Shown piece after piece: positions 43,017 to 43,904 of a stretch of DNA of 43,904 bases. The stretch comes from Pseudomonadota bacterium (GTDB lineage Bacteria > Pseudomonadota > Alphaproteobacteria > Reyranellales > Reyranellaceae). The notes under the pieces are model-generated. The model was given only the letters and a program-made list of their open reading frames with translations. It had not been told where the DNA came from and made no database searches. Position 1 is the first letter of the stretch; every line of letters starts with the position of its first letter. The stretch is taken from NCBI GenBank assembly GCA_018240685.1, contig JAFEFG010000034.1, forward strand, positions 1 through 43,904, written 5' to 3'. Position numbers and translations under genes: made by a program.

Positions 43017-43904
43017 ATGCGTGCCGAAGCCCAGGCGATGGTGAGCCAGATCGAGGAGTCGCTGGAACTCCTGAGGAGGCGTCTTTGACTACGACCGTGC
43101 GGTCGTCCGTCTCGACGAACTGAACGCGCGCGCCGAGGATCCGGCGCTCTGGAATGACGCCAAAGAGGCACAGGCGGTCATGAAGGAGCGGCAGAAGCTG
43201 GAAGCGGCGATCGCCACCATCAAGCGCCTGCGCGCCGCGGTCGACGACAATGTCGGCCTGATCGAGATGGCCGAGGCCGAGAAGGACGAGGCCATGATCG
43301 CCGACGCCGAGGCGGCGCTGCGCGCGGCGGGCGAGGAGGCGCGCCAGGCGCGGCTGGAGACGCTGCTCTCCGGCGAGGCCGACCCCAACAACGCCTATGT
43401 CGAGATCAATGCCGGCGCCGGCGGCACCGAGGCCCAGGACTGGGCCGAGATGCTGGCGCGCATGTACACGCGCTGGGCCGAGCGGCGCGGCTACAAGGTG
43501 AGCTGGCTCGAGGAGAGCGCGGGCGAGGAGGCGGGCATCAAGTCGTGCGCTTTCAAGGTCGAGGGCCACAACGCCTATGGCTGGCTGAAGACCGAATCGG
43601 GCGTGCACCGGCTGGTGCGCATCAGCCCGTTCGACGGCAACGCGCGGCGCCAGACCAGCTTCGCCTCGGTGTGGGTCTATCCCGAGGTGGACGAGAACAT
43701 CGACATCGAGCTGGTCGACAAGGACCTGCGCGTCGACACCTACCGCGCCTCGGGCGCCGGCGGCCAGCACGTCAACAAGACCGACTCGGCGGTGCGCATC
43801 ACCCACATCCCGACCGGCATCGCCGTGGCGGTGCAGCAGGAACGCTCGCAGCACCAGAACCGCGCCAAGGCGATCCAGATGCTGAAGGCGCGCCTCTACG
43901 AGGT
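43017..43904 (+). CDS. prfB: Peptide chain release factor 2, with programmed frameshift (3' end outside window)
   Basis: RF2 reads UGA and UAA stops and triggers peptide release. The first 23 codons ([20 protein letters not shown] and so on) end at an in-frame TGA at 43086; translation continues in the +1 frame from GAC at 43087 ([12 protein letters not shown]). After it come the coiled-coil domain, the stop-codon-recognition SPF in [17 protein letters not shown], and the GGQ motif in [18 protein letters not shown]. The gene is cut by the window end. The frame beyond the shift reads without stop. It follows a GAAAGAGAGCAGAGCG leader. Confidence 0.97.
43074..43089 (+). promoter_or_regulatory. 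RF2 programmed +1 frameshift site
   Basis: AGGAGG at 43074-43079, then CGT, then CTTTGAC at 43083-43089. The internal Shine-Dalgarno-like AGGAGG is at the same spacing before CTT-TGA as in E. coli prfB. When RF2 is scarce the ribosome pauses at the UGA, slips by one base at CUU, and reads GAC next, so RF2 controls its own synthesis. Confidence 0.97.

Overview
The window is about 43.9 kb of a GC-rich alphaproteobacterial chromosome. The evidence is strong G/C use at third codon positions, a complex I NDUFA12-type subunit, an RNase E with a long acidic insertion in its S1 region, a class II (B12-dependent) ribonucleotide reductase, and the mlaD / DUF2155 / aat / accC / accB / aroQ gene order. 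A Reyranella-like or Rhodospirillales/Hyphomicrobiales-like genome would fit, but the genus cannot be fixed from the sequence alone. No rRNA, tRNA, CRISPR array, transposase or phage gene was seen. Most of the window is ordinary core chromosome plus one catabolic segment.

Layout. 1-3680: the end of an exported protein of unknown function, then clpS-clpA and a 57-residue membrane protein coupled to clpA. 3727-9115 (minus strand): a FemAB/GNAT-like protein, nrdJ, and after nrdJ an 18-residue lysine/alanine peptide followed by a multi-hairpin RNA segment with a strong terminator. 9281-10824: the NDUFA12-like subunit, mlaD, a 76-residue protein and a DUF2155 protein. 10761-14262 (minus): MarR regulator, aroQ, accB, accC and aat, packed head to tail. 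14315-19714: the tyrosine/homogentisate pathway hppD-hmgA-fah-maiA plus one unknown envelope protein. A perfect palindrome lies between the MarR gene and hppD. 19711-25826: DsbA-like and M48 protease genes, a degenerate gamma-glutamyltransferase-like lipoprotein, an aminotransferase, a LprI/DUF3298 protein and an NTF2-like protein.

25937-35632 is a catabolic region: two acyl-CoA dehydrogenase genes, a 126-residue unknown protein, two aldehyde dehydrogenases, a short-chain dehydrogenase, an EamA-type permease, a tripartite-tricarboxylate (Bug) binding protein and a secreted beta-propeller protein. Three transcription units here share a previously unremarked 26-bp operator (11-bp arms, 4-bp spacer) found at 28575, 28662 and 32742, with weaker copies alongside. 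Its placement over predicted promoter elements suggests one repressor, not encoded in this window, controls them together. The beta-propeller gene has a perfect FNR/FixK-type box upstream.

35952-43904: rne (minus) with a predicted leader of about 385 nt, an amidase, a class A penicillin-binding protein, two REP-like intergenic repeats, and the start of prfB with the classical RF2 programmed frameshift. ClpS, ClpA and Aat, all within 11.5 kb, make up the bacterial N-degron route apart from ClpP.
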